DNA of 64,000 bases from an uncultured Alphaproteobacteria bacterium (GCA_944390455.1 CALXPU010000001.1:136620-200619); one strand, 5' to 3'. Positions 25,891 to 34,361 are shown, numbered from the stretch's first letter. Made by a program: numbers and translations. The notes: generated by a model from the letters alone, not told the origin.

Positions 25891-27435
25891 ATGAAACTAA
25901 ATTTGGCCAGATTTTTTACTGTTAGAAAAGTTTTGAGTTTTTTGTTATTTTGCGCTATCGGTTATTCGGCGTATAGTATTTATTATAAGGTTAAGTATTG
26001 GGGGTTTACTCTTTCTCCAAAGGCTGTAACGGATGTTTGGACTGTTGATGCTAAAATCTCTTTTAATGCAATCAGTGATAATGTTAAAGTTTCTCTTGCC
26101 GTTCCTACCGATCGTGATGGCTTTAAAATCTTAAGTGAAGAAGTTGTGGCTAAAGGGTACAAAATTACACAAGATAAGATTAATAGTCGTGTGATTTTGG
26201 AAGGGAAAGATAAACATGGTAAGCAAAATTTGTATTATCGGTTGAGTATTTATGATGATGCTCAAAATGTAGCTCTTAATTCTTTGTTGCCAGCAAAGGT
26301 AGATAGACCAATCTTATCAGAGGAAGAAAATATTCAAATGCGTAAGATTTGGGAGTTGTCTGAATTACAGAAAGGGGATAAAGTTCAGAAAGCCATTTTG
26401 GCTATTAATCAAGAAGTTAATAGTCCAACGATGAGTTTGGTTTTACCGCTTAATCATACGGCAAAAGAATTTGCTGAAAAAGTGATTCAAGTATTGGCTT
26501 ATAAACGTATTCCTGCTCGTATTGCAAGAACAATTAAATTAGAAGAAGGGCGTAAGACAGAGAAACCGGATATTATGTTAGAGGCATATTATGATGGTCA
26601 TTGGGCTTTGTATGATTTGAGTACAGCGAAAATTGGTTTACCTAAAAATTGGGTTATTATTCAGAGAGGTGGTGTTTCTCTTTTAGATGTTAAGGGAGGA
26701 GAGGATTCTACAGTGGTCTTTTCTGTTTTGAAATCTGTAGCTTCACCTTTGAAAATGGCTGAGCATCGGGCAAAAGCTCATGATAAACTTTGGAGTTATA
26801 ACTATTCTATGTATACACTGCCTGTATTTGAGCAAAATACATTGAAGTGGTTGATGATTTTCCCTCTGGCTATTTTAGTTGTTGTTATTATGCGTAATGT
26901 TATTGGTGTATCTACAATGGGAACCTTTACACCAATGTTGTTGGCTATGGCTTTGGTTAGAACAGGTTTTTGGCCAGGATTGATTTGCTTTTCAGTGATG
27001 ATTGCTTTGGGCTTGGTTATGAGGGCTTTAGTTGCAAAATTGAATTTGTTGCTGGTTCCGAGAATCTCATTTGTTGTAATTTTTGTGATTCTACTTATTC
27101 AGGTTTTAACAGTCGTAGGGTATAGACTTAATTATACTATTGTTAGTTCGGCTATTTTCTTCCCAATTATTATTACGGCATGGATTATTGAACGTGCTTC
27201 AATTACTTGGGAAGAAGAAGGTGCTGTCAATACATTAAAGGAAATTTTGTTTACTTTCATTACAGCGGTTGTAACTTACTTTGTTATTAGCAACGAATAT
27301 GTTCGCCATGTAATGTTTGCCTTTAATGAACTTAACTTGGTTATTTTGTTCATCGTTATGCTGTTGGGAACTTATACCGGTTATCGTGTGACGGAATTGA
27401 TGCGTTTTGCTCCACTTATTCATAAGGATCACTAA
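25891..27435 (+). CDS. 7TM membrane protein with inactive transglutaminase domain
   Basis: About 514 residues. One N-terminal helix (near residues 12-30), a periplasmic domain of roughly 280 residues that corresponds to the inactive transglutaminase-like domain (including 'FAEKVIQVLAYKRIPARIAR' and 'AYYDGHWALYDLSTAKIGLP'), then seven hydrophobic segments starting at 'WLMIFPLAILVVVIMRNVIG' and the family motif VSTMGTFTPMLLAMAL. I assign it to the 7TM_transglut families. ATG 25891 is better spaced from AGGA than the ATG at 25885. Middle gene of the three-gene cluster; ATP-grasp follows after one base. Confidence 0.86.
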   Translation: MKLNLARFFTVRKVLSFLLFCAIGYSAYSIYYKVKYWGFTLSPKAVTDVWTVDAKISFNAISDNVKVSLAVPTDRDGFKILSEEVVAKGYKITQDKINSRVILEGKDKHGKQNLYYRLSIYDDAQNVALNSLLPAKVDRPILSEEENIQMRKIWELSELQKGDKVQKAILAINQEVNSPTMSLVLPLNHTAKEFAEKVIQVLAYKRIPARIARTIKLEEGRKTEKPDIMLEAYYDGHWALYDLSTAKIGLPKNWVIIQRGGVSLLDVKGGEDSTVVFSVLKSVASPLKMAEHRAKAHDKLWSYNYSMYTLPVFEQNTLKWLMIFPLAILVVVIMRNVIGVSTMGTFTPMLLAMALVRTGFWPGLICFSVMIALGLVMRALVAKLNLLLVPRISFVVIFVILLIQVLTVVGYRLNYTIVSSAIFFPIIITAWIIERASITWEEEGAVNTLKEILFTFITAVVTYFVISNEYVRHVMFAFNELNLVILFIVMLLGTYTGYRVTELMRFAPLIHKDH

Positions 27436-27436
27436 G

Positions 27437-28384
27437 ATGTTTGAGTGGATTTTTAATGGAAAAAAATTACGCGAAAATGGTGTGTTGGGGATGAACGATC
27501 GTAATTACTCGGTGATTGCGAAATATAATAAGCGTTCTCTTTATACATTGGTTGATGATAAAGTTAAGACAAAAAGGTTGGCCAACAGTATTAACATCAA
27601 TACCCCAAAGATGATTGGTATTATTGAGTTTCAATATCAAGTTAAGAATCTTTTGGATATTGTTAAGAGGTATGATACTTTTGTGATTAAACCTGCTCAC
27701 GGTAGCGGTGGAAAAGGTGTTTTGGTAATAAAGAAGTATGATGGTGAACATTTTTATAGTGCTTCTGGAGATGTTTTAAGTTTTAAAGATGTTTATCAGC
27801 ATGTTTCTAATACACTGAGCGGACTTTTTAGCTTAGGCGGAAAATATGATGTTGCGCTAATTGAGGAAGCCGTTAATTTTAGTGATGTGTTCAAAAATTT
27901 TAGCTATCATGGAGTGCCGGATGTTCGCGTTATTGTTTATAAAGGTTTTCCGGCGATGGTTATGATGCGCTTAGCAACCAAAGAATCTGGCGGTAGGGCT
28001 AATTTGCACCAAGGGGCTGTTGGCGTTGGATTGGATGTTGCGACTGGGTTGCCACTTAACGCAGTTATGCATAATAAGCCAGTATTTGAGCATCCAGATA
28101 CAAAAGCGAATCTAATGGATTTGCGTGTGCCATTTTGGCGTGAACACTTGATTATTGGTTCTTTGGCGTACGATATGACTGGACTTGGCTATTTGGGGGC
28201 TGATATTGTGTTGGATGAAAATAGAGGCCCAATGATGTTGGAAGTTAATGCTCGTCCGGGATTGGCTATTCAAATTGCAAATGGTAAAGGTCTGAAAACA
28301 CGCTTACAAGAGATTGATGAAACATATCCATTGGGACTTTCTGCTGAAGAAAGAGTAGATTTTGTCTTGAATCAGGGAAAATAA
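27437..28384 (+). CDS. RimK-like ATP-grasp (alpha-L-glutamate ligase-like) protein
   Basis: 315-residue ATP-grasp ligase, cytoplasmic. 'VIKPAHGSGGKGVLVIKK' near residue 84 is the ATP-binding Gly-rich loop; 'VPDVRVIVYKGFPAMVMMRL' and 'ADIVLDENRGPMMLEVNARP' near 265 carry the metal-binding Asp/Glu/Asn. In the family these proteins act as ligases joining an amino acid to an acceptor. Start taken at ATG 27437, two bases after the 7TM stop; an earlier TTG in frame would overlap the preceding gene. Third gene of the retropepsin-7TM-ATP-grasp cluster. Substrate unknown. Confidence 0.87.
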   Translation: MFEWIFNGKKLRENGVLGMNDRNYSVIAKYNKRSLYTLVDDKVKTKRLANSININTPKMIGIIEFQYQVKNLLDIVKRYDTFVIKPAHGSGGKGVLVIKKYDGEHFYSASGDVLSFKDVYQHVSNTLSGLFSLGGKYDVALIEEAVNFSDVFKNFSYHGVPDVRVIVYKGFPAMVMMRLATKESGGRANLHQGAVGVGLDVATGLPLNAVMHNKPVFEHPDTKANLMDLRVPFWREHLIIGSLAYDMTGLGYLGADIVLDENRGPMMLEVNARPGLAIQIANGKGLKTRLQEIDETYPLGLSAEERVDFVLNQGK

Positions 28385-28441
28385 ATTCCTAAATATTAGC
28401 CAGAAGATAAGTTTTGTTATAAAAGATGTAGGGAGCTAGTG

Positions 28442-29047
28442 ATGTCTAATATTTTAGGTAAAAGTGAAACAAAAATTTTGGATAAAAGCGATACAAAAAA
28501 TTTAACTGCAGATGATACTAAGAAAATTGGTATTAGCGAAACCAGAGGAAAGAAAATGAAATATTCTTATAATGTTACAGATCCTGAAAATGCGTTAGTT
28601 ATGAAATTGAAAGATGGGGATGTTGTGATTGAAATGTATCCTGATGCAGCCCCGAATCATGTGGCTAGAATTAAAGAATTGGTTCGTCAGGGATTTTATA
28701 ATGGTTTGAAATTCCATCGCGTTATTGAGGGATTTATGGCTCAAACAGGATGTCCTTTAGGAAATGGAACTGGTGGCAGTGGTAAAAAGTTGAAAGCTGA
28801 ATTTAATACTATTCCACATACAAGAGGTATTGTTTCTATGGCACGTGCTATGCATCCGGATTCTGCAGATAGTCAATTCTTTATTTGTTATGATGATTGT
28901 CCGCATTTGGATGGGCAATACACTGTTTGGGGTAAAGTTGTTTCTGGAATGGAGTTTGTTGATAAAATCAAAAAGGGGAGCGGTTATAACGGAATGGTTA
29001 GTCAACCGGATGAGATTATCAGTATGCAGGTTATTGCAGATTTATAG
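28442..29047 (+). CDS. cyclophilin-type peptidyl-prolyl isomerase with octapeptide-repeat N-extension
   Basis: 201 residues. The C-terminal cyclophilin domain has 'FYNGLKFHRVIEGFMAQTGC' with the catalytic FHR and FMAQ, plus 'SQFFICYDDCPHLDGQYTVW'. There is no signal peptide, so it is cytoplasmic. Before it lie four tandem octapeptides (ILGKSETK, ILDKSDTK, NLTADDTK, KIGISETR) at about residues 4-35. Start 28442 has GGGAG six bases upstream. A second ATG at 28556 follows GAGG with good spacing and would make the bare domain, so two products are possible. Closed by a terminator at 29073. Confidence 0.9.
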   Translation: MSNILGKSETKILDKSDTKNLTADDTKKIGISETRGKKMKYSYNVTDPENALVMKLKDGDVVIEMYPDAAPNHVARIKELVRQGFYNGLKFHRVIEGFMAQTGCPLGNGTGGSGKKLKAEFNTIPHTRGIVSMARAMHPDSADSQFFICYDDCPHLDGQYTVWGKVVSGMEFVDKIKKGSGYNGMVSQPDEIISMQVIADL

Positions 29048-29072
29048 GGTTGATATAAATTGTTTTATTGAG

Positions 29073-29097
29073 AGGCGTTCTGTGAACGCCTTTTTCT
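29073..29097 (+). terminator. intrinsic terminator after the cyclophilin gene
   Basis: AGGCGTTC-tgt-GAACGCCT followed by TTTTC; 8-base stem. Confidence 0.9.
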
Positions 29098-29108
29098 TTA
29101 GATAAATA

Positions 29109-29137
29109 TTGACAAAAAACTATTTTTACCCTAGTGT
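29109..29137 (+). promoter_or_regulatory. sigma70-like promoter before the 29179 gene
   Basis: Consensus TTGACA (29109-29114), 17-base spacer, weak TAGTGT (29132-29137). A second TTGACA lies at 29139. Confidence 0.45.
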
Positions 29138-29178
29138 TTTGACAAAATAAAATTATTGTAAAACTTAAATTTTTGTGT

Positions 29179-30312
29179 ATGAAAAATCTTATTTTGAAAC
29201 AAGTTAATGCGATAGGCACAGAACTTGGCTTTCCATTTTATGTTTATCCCGACGGAACTTGCGGTAAATCAATGGTTTCAGGAGGACTTAACGCAGTTAT
29301 GGTGGTTAAAAAGAAATTTCCGGTTGAAGAACTTAAATCGGATTTTCTAACCGGTTCTCAAGGCTCGGATGAAAATGTTTTGGCTCATTTGACCGAAATT
29401 GGTAATCAGTTGGGCTTTCCTCTTTATGTGTATGCAGATGGAATGTGCGGTTTGACACCTTCATCGGAGATTAACAAATTTCCGTTTACGATGATGGTTA
29501 AAAAGCCGTTCGTTGTTAATCAGATGGTGGTTGAACCTAATGATGTTGCAGCCTGTTCTGATTCTTCTGCTGTTAAAAAAATAACATCTTATCCTTATTC
29601 AAATTGGACTTTACCGACACCTCAGGTTTTTACGCCGACAGATGAAGAGGTAAAAATTCTTGAAAAAGCTCGGGAAAAGGTGCGGAGAGAAGAGGTTTTG
29701 TCTAGGGATGAAGAACGTGTATATCTTTGTTTTGCCACGGATACAGAATTTGAAAATTTTGTTTTGAATAGAATTTTATTTTGTTCTAACGAAAAATATA
29801 TTCTTTTACGTGGAACGCAAGATTTGGTTAAAAAGTATGTTCTTAAGCATTGCTGGGATGATGTTGTTGTAGATCTTATGGCGGAGCGTTGTTCTGATGA
29901 CGTTATTTTAGCTTACTTTAGTAAGTGGCTTGTTCATGTTAAGGTAATAGAAAAATTACTAGATTTGGGACGATTTGAGTTGATTGAAAAAATCCAAAAG
30001 GTTACCACATTGGATGCTCGTAGGTCGGGTTCAGATAGGCATGTCGCCGCTATTATCAAAGCAGGTCATTCGGAATTGCTAAAAACACAAATTAGGAAAC
30101 ATGGTTTTCGTTATGAAGATGATGTTGAGGCACTTATTAAAACCGGAAATGTGGAAATGATAAAATATTATTTGGATTATCATTCTCTTTCTGAAAGTGC
30201 TCAAAAAGAGTTGATAGAGCTTGGTAACGCTCAGTTGGCTAAAATTTATCAAGAGAGATATAGTTTTTGTTCTGATTCTCTTAAATTGGCTAAATGGTGT
30301 GGGTTAATTTAA
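29179..30312 (+). CDS. hypothetical protein with N-terminal tandem motif and helical repeats
   Basis: 377 residues, no signal peptide or membrane segment. The N-terminal ~110 residues hold two copies of a motif: IGTELGFPFYVYPDGTCGKS and IGNQLGFPLYVYADGMCGLT, each followed by a Phe-Pro/Val-rich stretch with MVVKK or MMVKK. The C-terminal 200 residues are short alpha-helical units (for example 'VIEKLLDLGRFELIEKIQKV', 'LLKTQIRKHGF', 'MIKYYLDYHSL') resembling degenerate ankyrin-like repeats. No Shine-Dalgarno lies before the ATG; an in-frame TTG two codons earlier is an alternative start. I do not recognise the family; protein-protein interaction is the only reasonable guess. Confidence 0.7.
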   Translation: MKNLILKQVNAIGTELGFPFYVYPDGTCGKSMVSGGLNAVMVVKKKFPVEELKSDFLTGSQGSDENVLAHLTEIGNQLGFPLYVYADGMCGLTPSSEINKFPFTMMVKKPFVVNQMVVEPNDVAACSDSSAVKKITSYPYSNWTLPTPQVFTPTDEEVKILEKAREKVRREEVLSRDEERVYLCFATDTEFENFVLNRILFCSNEKYILLRGTQDLVKKYVLKHCWDDVVVDLMAERCSDDVILAYFSKWLVHVKVIEKLLDLGRFELIEKIQKVTTLDARRSGSDRHVAAIIKAGHSELLKTQIRKHGFRYEDDVEALIKTGNVEMIKYYLDYHSLSESAQKELIELGNAQLAKIYQERYSFCSDSLKLAKWCGLI

Positions 30313-30327
30313 TATGATTTGTTTAAT

Positions 30328-30365
30328 AAAAAAGGCTTTCTTTTAATTGAGGGAGCCTTTTTTGT
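30328..30365. terminator. bidirectional terminator between the 29179 gene and ruvC
   Basis: AAAAAAGGCT(ttc) .. (ggg)AGCCTTTTTT with A tract left and T tract right; the bracketed bases can add G-U and C-G pairs. Confidence 0.85.
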
Positions 30366-30370
30366 TTGGA

Positions 30371-30859
30371 TTATACAGCATGGTCTTTGTACGAATTGCG
30401 TAGATTGCAGTGGGTTATGGCAATTGCCAAAGCATCAGATGAGTCATTGTTTTTAGGTTGGCAGCCGGGTAGAAGAATTTTTACCATTGTTTCAACTTGG
30501 TTTTTATCTGCTTTTCCGACTCCAGTTAGCGCTTTTTTGATTTTGTTTGGTTCATATTCAAACAAAGGAATATTATAAAGTGCCGGCATTAAAAAAACGA
30601 CACCTCTCGCCATACTTAATTTTAAGGAAGTTTCAGGGTTCGTATTTAAAAATGTTATTTCTATCGATGCTTCGTCGGGTTTGTATAATTCTATTACTTT
30701 TTGGAGCTCTGTATAAATTGTATGCAATCTTGTTGAGAGATTTGCTTTGGCTGATGTTGGAATAAAACCGTCTGCCACATAGGACAGACGGTTTCCGTTT
30801 ATATCAATTATTCCCCAACCAGTGGAGGATATGCTCGGGTCTAAACCCAAAACACGCAT
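30371..30859 (-). CDS. ruvC: Holliday junction resolvase RuvC
   Basis: 162-residue endonuclease that cuts four-way junctions after RuvAB branch migration. N-terminal 'VLGLDPSISSTGWGIID' contains the first catalytic Asp; 'EASIEITFLNTNPETSLKLS' carries the acidic Glu, and 'NDSSDALAIAITH' near residue 140 gives the last acidic pair. The start overlaps the yebC stop (TAATG), so translation is coupled. It is separated from ruvAB (22107-23857) by a plus-strand block. Confidence 0.94.
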   Translation of the reverse strand: MRVLGLDPSISSTGWGIIDINGNRLSYVADGFIPTSAKANLSTRLHTIYTELQKVIELYKPDEASIEITFLNTNPETSLKLSMARGVVFLMPALYNIPLFEYEPNKIKKALTGVGKADKNQVETMVKILLPGCQPKNNDSSDALAIAITHCNLRNSYKDHAV

Positions 30860-31614
30860 TATTCAGCCTCCAATTGAGCCATAATTTCTTCTGCAATTTC
30901 TGCATTGTGGTAAACGTGTTGAACATCTTCATCATCTTCTAAAGCGTCAACAAATTCTAAGAATTTCTTAGCTGTTTCCAAATCGGTAATTTCTGTCTTA
31001 ACAGTTGGTTTCCAATCCAGACGAGAAGCAGACGGTGTTCCGAATTTCTTTTCCAATGCGTCTGTTACGGCAGACAAATCTTCCGGTAATGTTTCGATAG
31101 CATGGATTTCATCATCGGATACAACATCGTTTGCACCTGCTTCCAATGCTTCTTCAAACATTTTATCAGCATCTGCAACGCTTGCCGGATATTCAATATA
31201 ACCGATACGCTCAAAGTTGAAAGATACGGAACCTGTTTCACCCATAGCACCGCCACGTTTGCCGAAAATAGAGCGTACGTTACTTGCAGTACGGTTTTTG
31301 TTGTCGGTTAAGGCTTCTACGATAACGGCAACTTTGTTTGGAGAGAAACCTTCGTAGCGCATGGATGTGAAGTCTGCGCCACCAGCAACTTGAGTTGCTT
31401 TGGCAATAGCACGTTCAATGTTGTCTTTTGGCATACTTTCTGCTCTTGCAGCTTGGATGGCTAATCTTAAACGTGGGTTTTTATCCGGTTCAGGTAAGCC
31501 ACTTTTGGCAGCAACGGTAATTTCTCTGGCAAGTTTTGCAAATACTCTTGCTTTTTTTGCATCTTGTGCACCTTTACGGTACATAATGTTCTTAAATTGG
31601 GAGTGTCCTGACAT
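30859..31614 (-). CDS. yebC: YebC/TACO1-family protein
   Basis: 251 residues beginning MSGHSQFKNIMYRKGAQDAK, the family hallmark (usually SGHSKWxxIKHRK; here with Gln-Phe and Met-Tyr). 'RLRLAIQAARAESMPKDNIE' and 'YEGFSPNKVAVIVEALTDNK' are conserved, and an acidic C-terminal domain ends ALEDDEDVQHVYHN. YebC proteins act on translation of difficult sequences or as transcription regulators; which applies here is unknown. First gene of yebC-ruvC, the common order in Alphaproteobacteria. Confidence 0.94.
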   Translation of the reverse strand: MSGHSQFKNIMYRKGAQDAKKARVFAKLAREITVAAKSGLPEPDKNPRLRLAIQAARAESMPKDNIERAIAKATQVAGGADFTSMRYEGFSPNKVAVIVEALTDNKNRTASNVRSIFGKRGGAMGETGSVSFNFERIGYIEYPASVADADKMFEEALEAGANDVVSDDEIHAIETLPEDLSAVTDALEKKFGTPSASRLDWKPTVKTEITDLETAKKFLEFVDALEDDEDVQHVYHNAEIAEEIMAQLEAE

Positions 31615-31697
31615 TTAGCATCTCCATAATATCTGTTAGTTAATGTTTATTGTTGTTGTCTCTATAAAATCATCTGAGAAAAAGTGCAAGTATTTTA

Positions 31698-32519
31698 TTA
31701 TTCTGCTTCTTCTGCAAGTTTGGTATCTGTTAGTAGAAAAGCAGGTGCTTTTTTTCCGAAGACTTTATAGCGTTTGGATAAATCCAGAGCTTTTTTATCC
31801 AATAAGGGAGGCTTTAAGTCTTGTTTTGCACCAGGAATCGGTGTCTTCTCAATTTGAGGAGTAGCTTGCTTTTTTTCTTTTTTGTTTAATTCTTGCGGTA
31901 AAGTTGGCTCTACTGAAGCAATTTCTTCTTGTTTTTTATCAACTTTAATTTCAGCTGGAGTTTTTAATATTTTATTTAATGTATCTTGCGTTTCTTTAGA
32001 ACGTCTGGTGGTAAATACAATATTCTGCTTGTTGACCGGTAGCAATGCCAATATTTTATCTAGATTGTTTAATTGGCGGTTTTTCTTTATTAAATTTATG
32101 TCGTCAACAACTAAGATATTTATGTTTGATAAATCTAAGCTGTTTTCATTTATATTTTCAAGCAACAAATCTGGTGAAGCGATGATAACGTTTGCTTCTT
32201 GTTCTGTATTGTCGCTTTCGGTTTCGTTTATTTCGTGATATTTATTAAAAATTGAAAATTTATCGGAAATGTTAACAGCTTCTTTGCTGTCTGCGGCGAT
32301 AATTAAGATATTTTGCCCTTCGTTTTTTGATATAATATCGATAAGTGGAAATATATAAGAGCAAGTTTTGCCACATGCATTTGGTGCTATTGTAAAAATA
32401 TCCTTTCCTGAAAGGATTGATGGAATAACATCTTTTTGCACAGTTGTAGGTTCTTTATAGCCTAAATCTTCAATGGCGTGGATGGTTTTTTCGCTTAAAC
32501 CTAAATCACTAAAACTCAT
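31698..32519 (-). CDS. degenerate DEAD-box protein with only the first RecA domain
   Basis: 273 residues. The start is a normal RhlE-like N-terminus: 'MSFSDLGLSEKTIHAIEDLG' and Q-motif YKEPTTVQ, then a P-loop altered to APNACGKT (usual AxTGxGKT), a motif-II position reading VVDDINL in place of DEAD, and FTTRR at the SAT position. After about residue 185 the second RecA domain is missing; instead a Lys/Glu/Pro-rich linker of about 60 residues leads to a short tail 'LDLSKRYKVFGKKAPAFLL'. The frame is intact over 822 bases, so it is not an obvious pseudogene. It is probably not an active helicase. It is divergent from rarA. Confidence 0.78.
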   Translation of the reverse strand: MSFSDLGLSEKTIHAIEDLGYKEPTTVQKDVIPSILSGKDIFTIAPNACGKTCSYIFPLIDIISKNEGQNILIIAADSKEAVNISDKFSIFNKYHEINETESDNTEQEANVIIASPDLLLENINENSLDLSNINILVVDDINLIKKNRQLNNLDKILALLPVNKQNIVFTTRRSKETQDTLNKILKTPAEIKVDKKQEEIASVEPTLPQELNKKEKKQATPQIEKTPIPGAKQDLKPPLLDKKALDLSKRYKVFGKKAPAFLLTDTKLAEEAE

Positions 32520-32700
32520 ATTTCATTCCTATTTTTGTATTTAATTTCTTGAATACTATAACTTTATGGCTTAGTGTCAAGCCCTATGTGTGGGTGCGTG
32601 TAAAAATTCAAAGGTTTAAAATTTTTATATTTAAAAAAATAGCTTTTTTAGTTTTTTTGTGTTAAAACATGAGGAGTTTTAATAAGGATTTGTTGGTAAA

Positions 32701-34029
32701 ATGGAAGAAACTCTTTTTTCTAGTCGAATAAAAAGGCCTTTAGCAGATCGGTTGCGTCCCAGAAAATTGGAAGATGTTGTGGGACAAGAGCAAGTTTTAG
32801 GGGAAGATTCTCCTTTGGGGAGAATGCTTTTTACGGGGCGTGTTTCTTCTTTTATTCTTTGGGGGCCTCCTGGTTGTGGTAAGACGACTATTGCTAGACT
32901 TATTGCAGAGCATACGAATCTTTATTTTGAGCAAATATCAGCTGTTTTTTCAGGGGTTACGGATTTAAAGCGAGTTTTTCAGTACGCGCAAGAGCGTCGT
33001 GTTACTCAAGGCAAAGGAACGCTTTTGTTTGTTGATGAAATTCATAGATTTAATAAATCTCAGCAGGATGGGTTTTTGCCGTATGTTGAGGATGGAACGG
33101 TTATTTTGGTTGGGGCAACAACAGAGAATCCTTCTTTTGAACTCAATGCCGCTTTGTTATCCAGATGTCAGGTTTTTGTGTTGAATCGTTTGACGCCGGA
33201 TAATTTTGAGGAATTGTTGCAGCGTGCTGAGAAAGAAGAGGGAATGAAACTTCCTCTTGATGAAGAAGCCCGTGAATTTATGAAAAGTGTTGCAGATGGA
33301 GATGGGCGTTATATTCTTAATTTGGCGGAAAGTGTTTGGGCTTATGCTAAGCCAGGGGAGATTTTTGATAAAGATAAATTAATGAAAATTATCCGTTCAC
33401 GGGCTCCTGTTTATGATAAAGGACGTGACGGACACTATAATTTGATTTCTGCCGTGCATAAATCTTTGCGTGGGTCAGATGTTGATGCGGCTTTATATTG
33501 GGTGAGTCGTATGATTGTTTCTGGTGAGGATCCTAGATATATTTTAAGACGGCTTATTCGTTTTGCAGTGGAAGATGTTTCTTTGGCTGATCCTAATGCT
33601 GTTACGCAAGCCATTGCTTGTGCTGAAGTTTATGAACGTTTAGGCTCTCCAGAAGGGGATTTGGCAGTGATGCAATTAACTGCATATTTGGCAACGGCTC
33701 CAAAATCTGCTGCGGTTTATAAGGCTATGCATAGTGCTTTTGATGCGGCAAGACAAACAGGATCCTTAATGCCGCCAAAACATATCTTGAATGCACCTAC
33801 AAAATTGATGAAAGAGTTAGGCTATCATGAAGGATATGTTTATGATCCGGATTTGGAAGATGGATTTTCTGGGCAGAATTATTTTCCTGAAGAAATGGGG
33901 CGTAGGCGCTTTTATAATCCTGTTGATCGTGGTTTTGAACGGGAAATTAAAAAGAGAATTGAGTATTTTGATAAGTTGAGAGCAGAAAAACAGCGTGCGC
34001 AAAAACAAAAAAATAAATTAAATTCTTAG
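32701..34029 (+). CDS. rarA: replication-associated AAA+ ATPase RarA (MgsA)
   Basis: 442-residue clamp-loader-like ATPase that acts at stalled replication forks. 'RPLADRLRPRKLEDVVGQEQ' at the start, Walker A WGPPGCGKTTIARLIAEH near residue 53, Walker B TLLFVDEIHRFNKSQQD near 103, sensor 'VGATTENPSFELNAALLSRC', and the C-terminal MgsA domain with 'YWVSRMIVSGEDPRYILRRL' and 'AVYKAMHSAFDAAR'. A final Lys/Gln-rich tail is basic. Single gene with its start at ATG 32701. Confidence 0.96.
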   Translation: MEETLFSSRIKRPLADRLRPRKLEDVVGQEQVLGEDSPLGRMLFTGRVSSFILWGPPGCGKTTIARLIAEHTNLYFEQISAVFSGVTDLKRVFQYAQERRVTQGKGTLLFVDEIHRFNKSQQDGFLPYVEDGTVILVGATTENPSFELNAALLSRCQVFVLNRLTPDNFEELLQRAEKEEGMKLPLDEEAREFMKSVADGDGRYILNLAESVWAYAKPGEIFDKDKLMKIIRSRAPVYDKGRDGHYNLISAVHKSLRGSDVDAALYWVSRMIVSGEDPRYILRRLIRFAVEDVSLADPNAVTQAIACAEVYERLGSPEGDLAVMQLTAYLATAPKSAAVYKAMHSAFDAARQTGSLMPPKHILNAPTKLMKELGYHEGYVYDPDLEDGFSGQNYFPEEMGRRRFYNPVDRGFEREIKKRIEYFDKLRAEKQRAQKQKNKLNS

Positions 34030-34121
34030 GTTTTGGAAGAATCTCTATAAATAGAATTTGACTTTTGGTTTGATAATGATACTCTGACCGAAACATTGAA
34101 TTATTTTAAAATTTAATTTTT

Positions 34122-34325
34122 ATGAGTGATTTGAAAGCATTTGCTGAAAGACTTGTTAGTCTTCGGTGTAAGGATGTGCAACAATTGGCGGAAATTTTGA
34201 AAGAGGAATATGGTATTGAGCCGAAACAGGGCGCAAAATTAGAAGACTTGTGTGTTTCTGAAAAAGCTGTTTCTCGTCAAGTTCGCCGAAAAATGGAACG
34301 AGAGGCTAAGAAAAAACGAAAATGA
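34122..34325 (+). CDS. mini protein resembling the L7/L12 N-terminal domain
   Basis: 67 residues. The first ~36 ([20 protein letters not shown] and [14 protein letters not shown]) closely resemble the dimerisation domain of ribosomal L7/L12 as I remember it from Bacteroidota (MADLKAFAEQLVNLTVKEV.. and [13 protein letters not shown]). The Ala-rich hinge and the C-terminal factor-binding domain are absent and replaced by a basic tail (..[16 protein letters not shown]). No Shine-Dalgarno precedes the ATG. A strong terminator follows at 34362. If folded, it could dimerise and touch L10; that is inference. Expression is supported by its isolated position and terminator only. Confidence 0.65.
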   Translation: MSDLKAFAERLVSLRCKDVQQLAEILKEEYGIEPKQGAKLEDLCVSEKAVSRQVRRKMEREAKKKRK

Positions 34326-34361
34326 TTAGTTTCTAAAAGCGTATTATTTATAGTTTAAACG

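Noticed and set aside
29139-29165. Second TTGACA as the promoter of the 29179 gene
   Set aside because: There is no -10 at 16-18 bases; the first TTGACA has a weak but placed partner.
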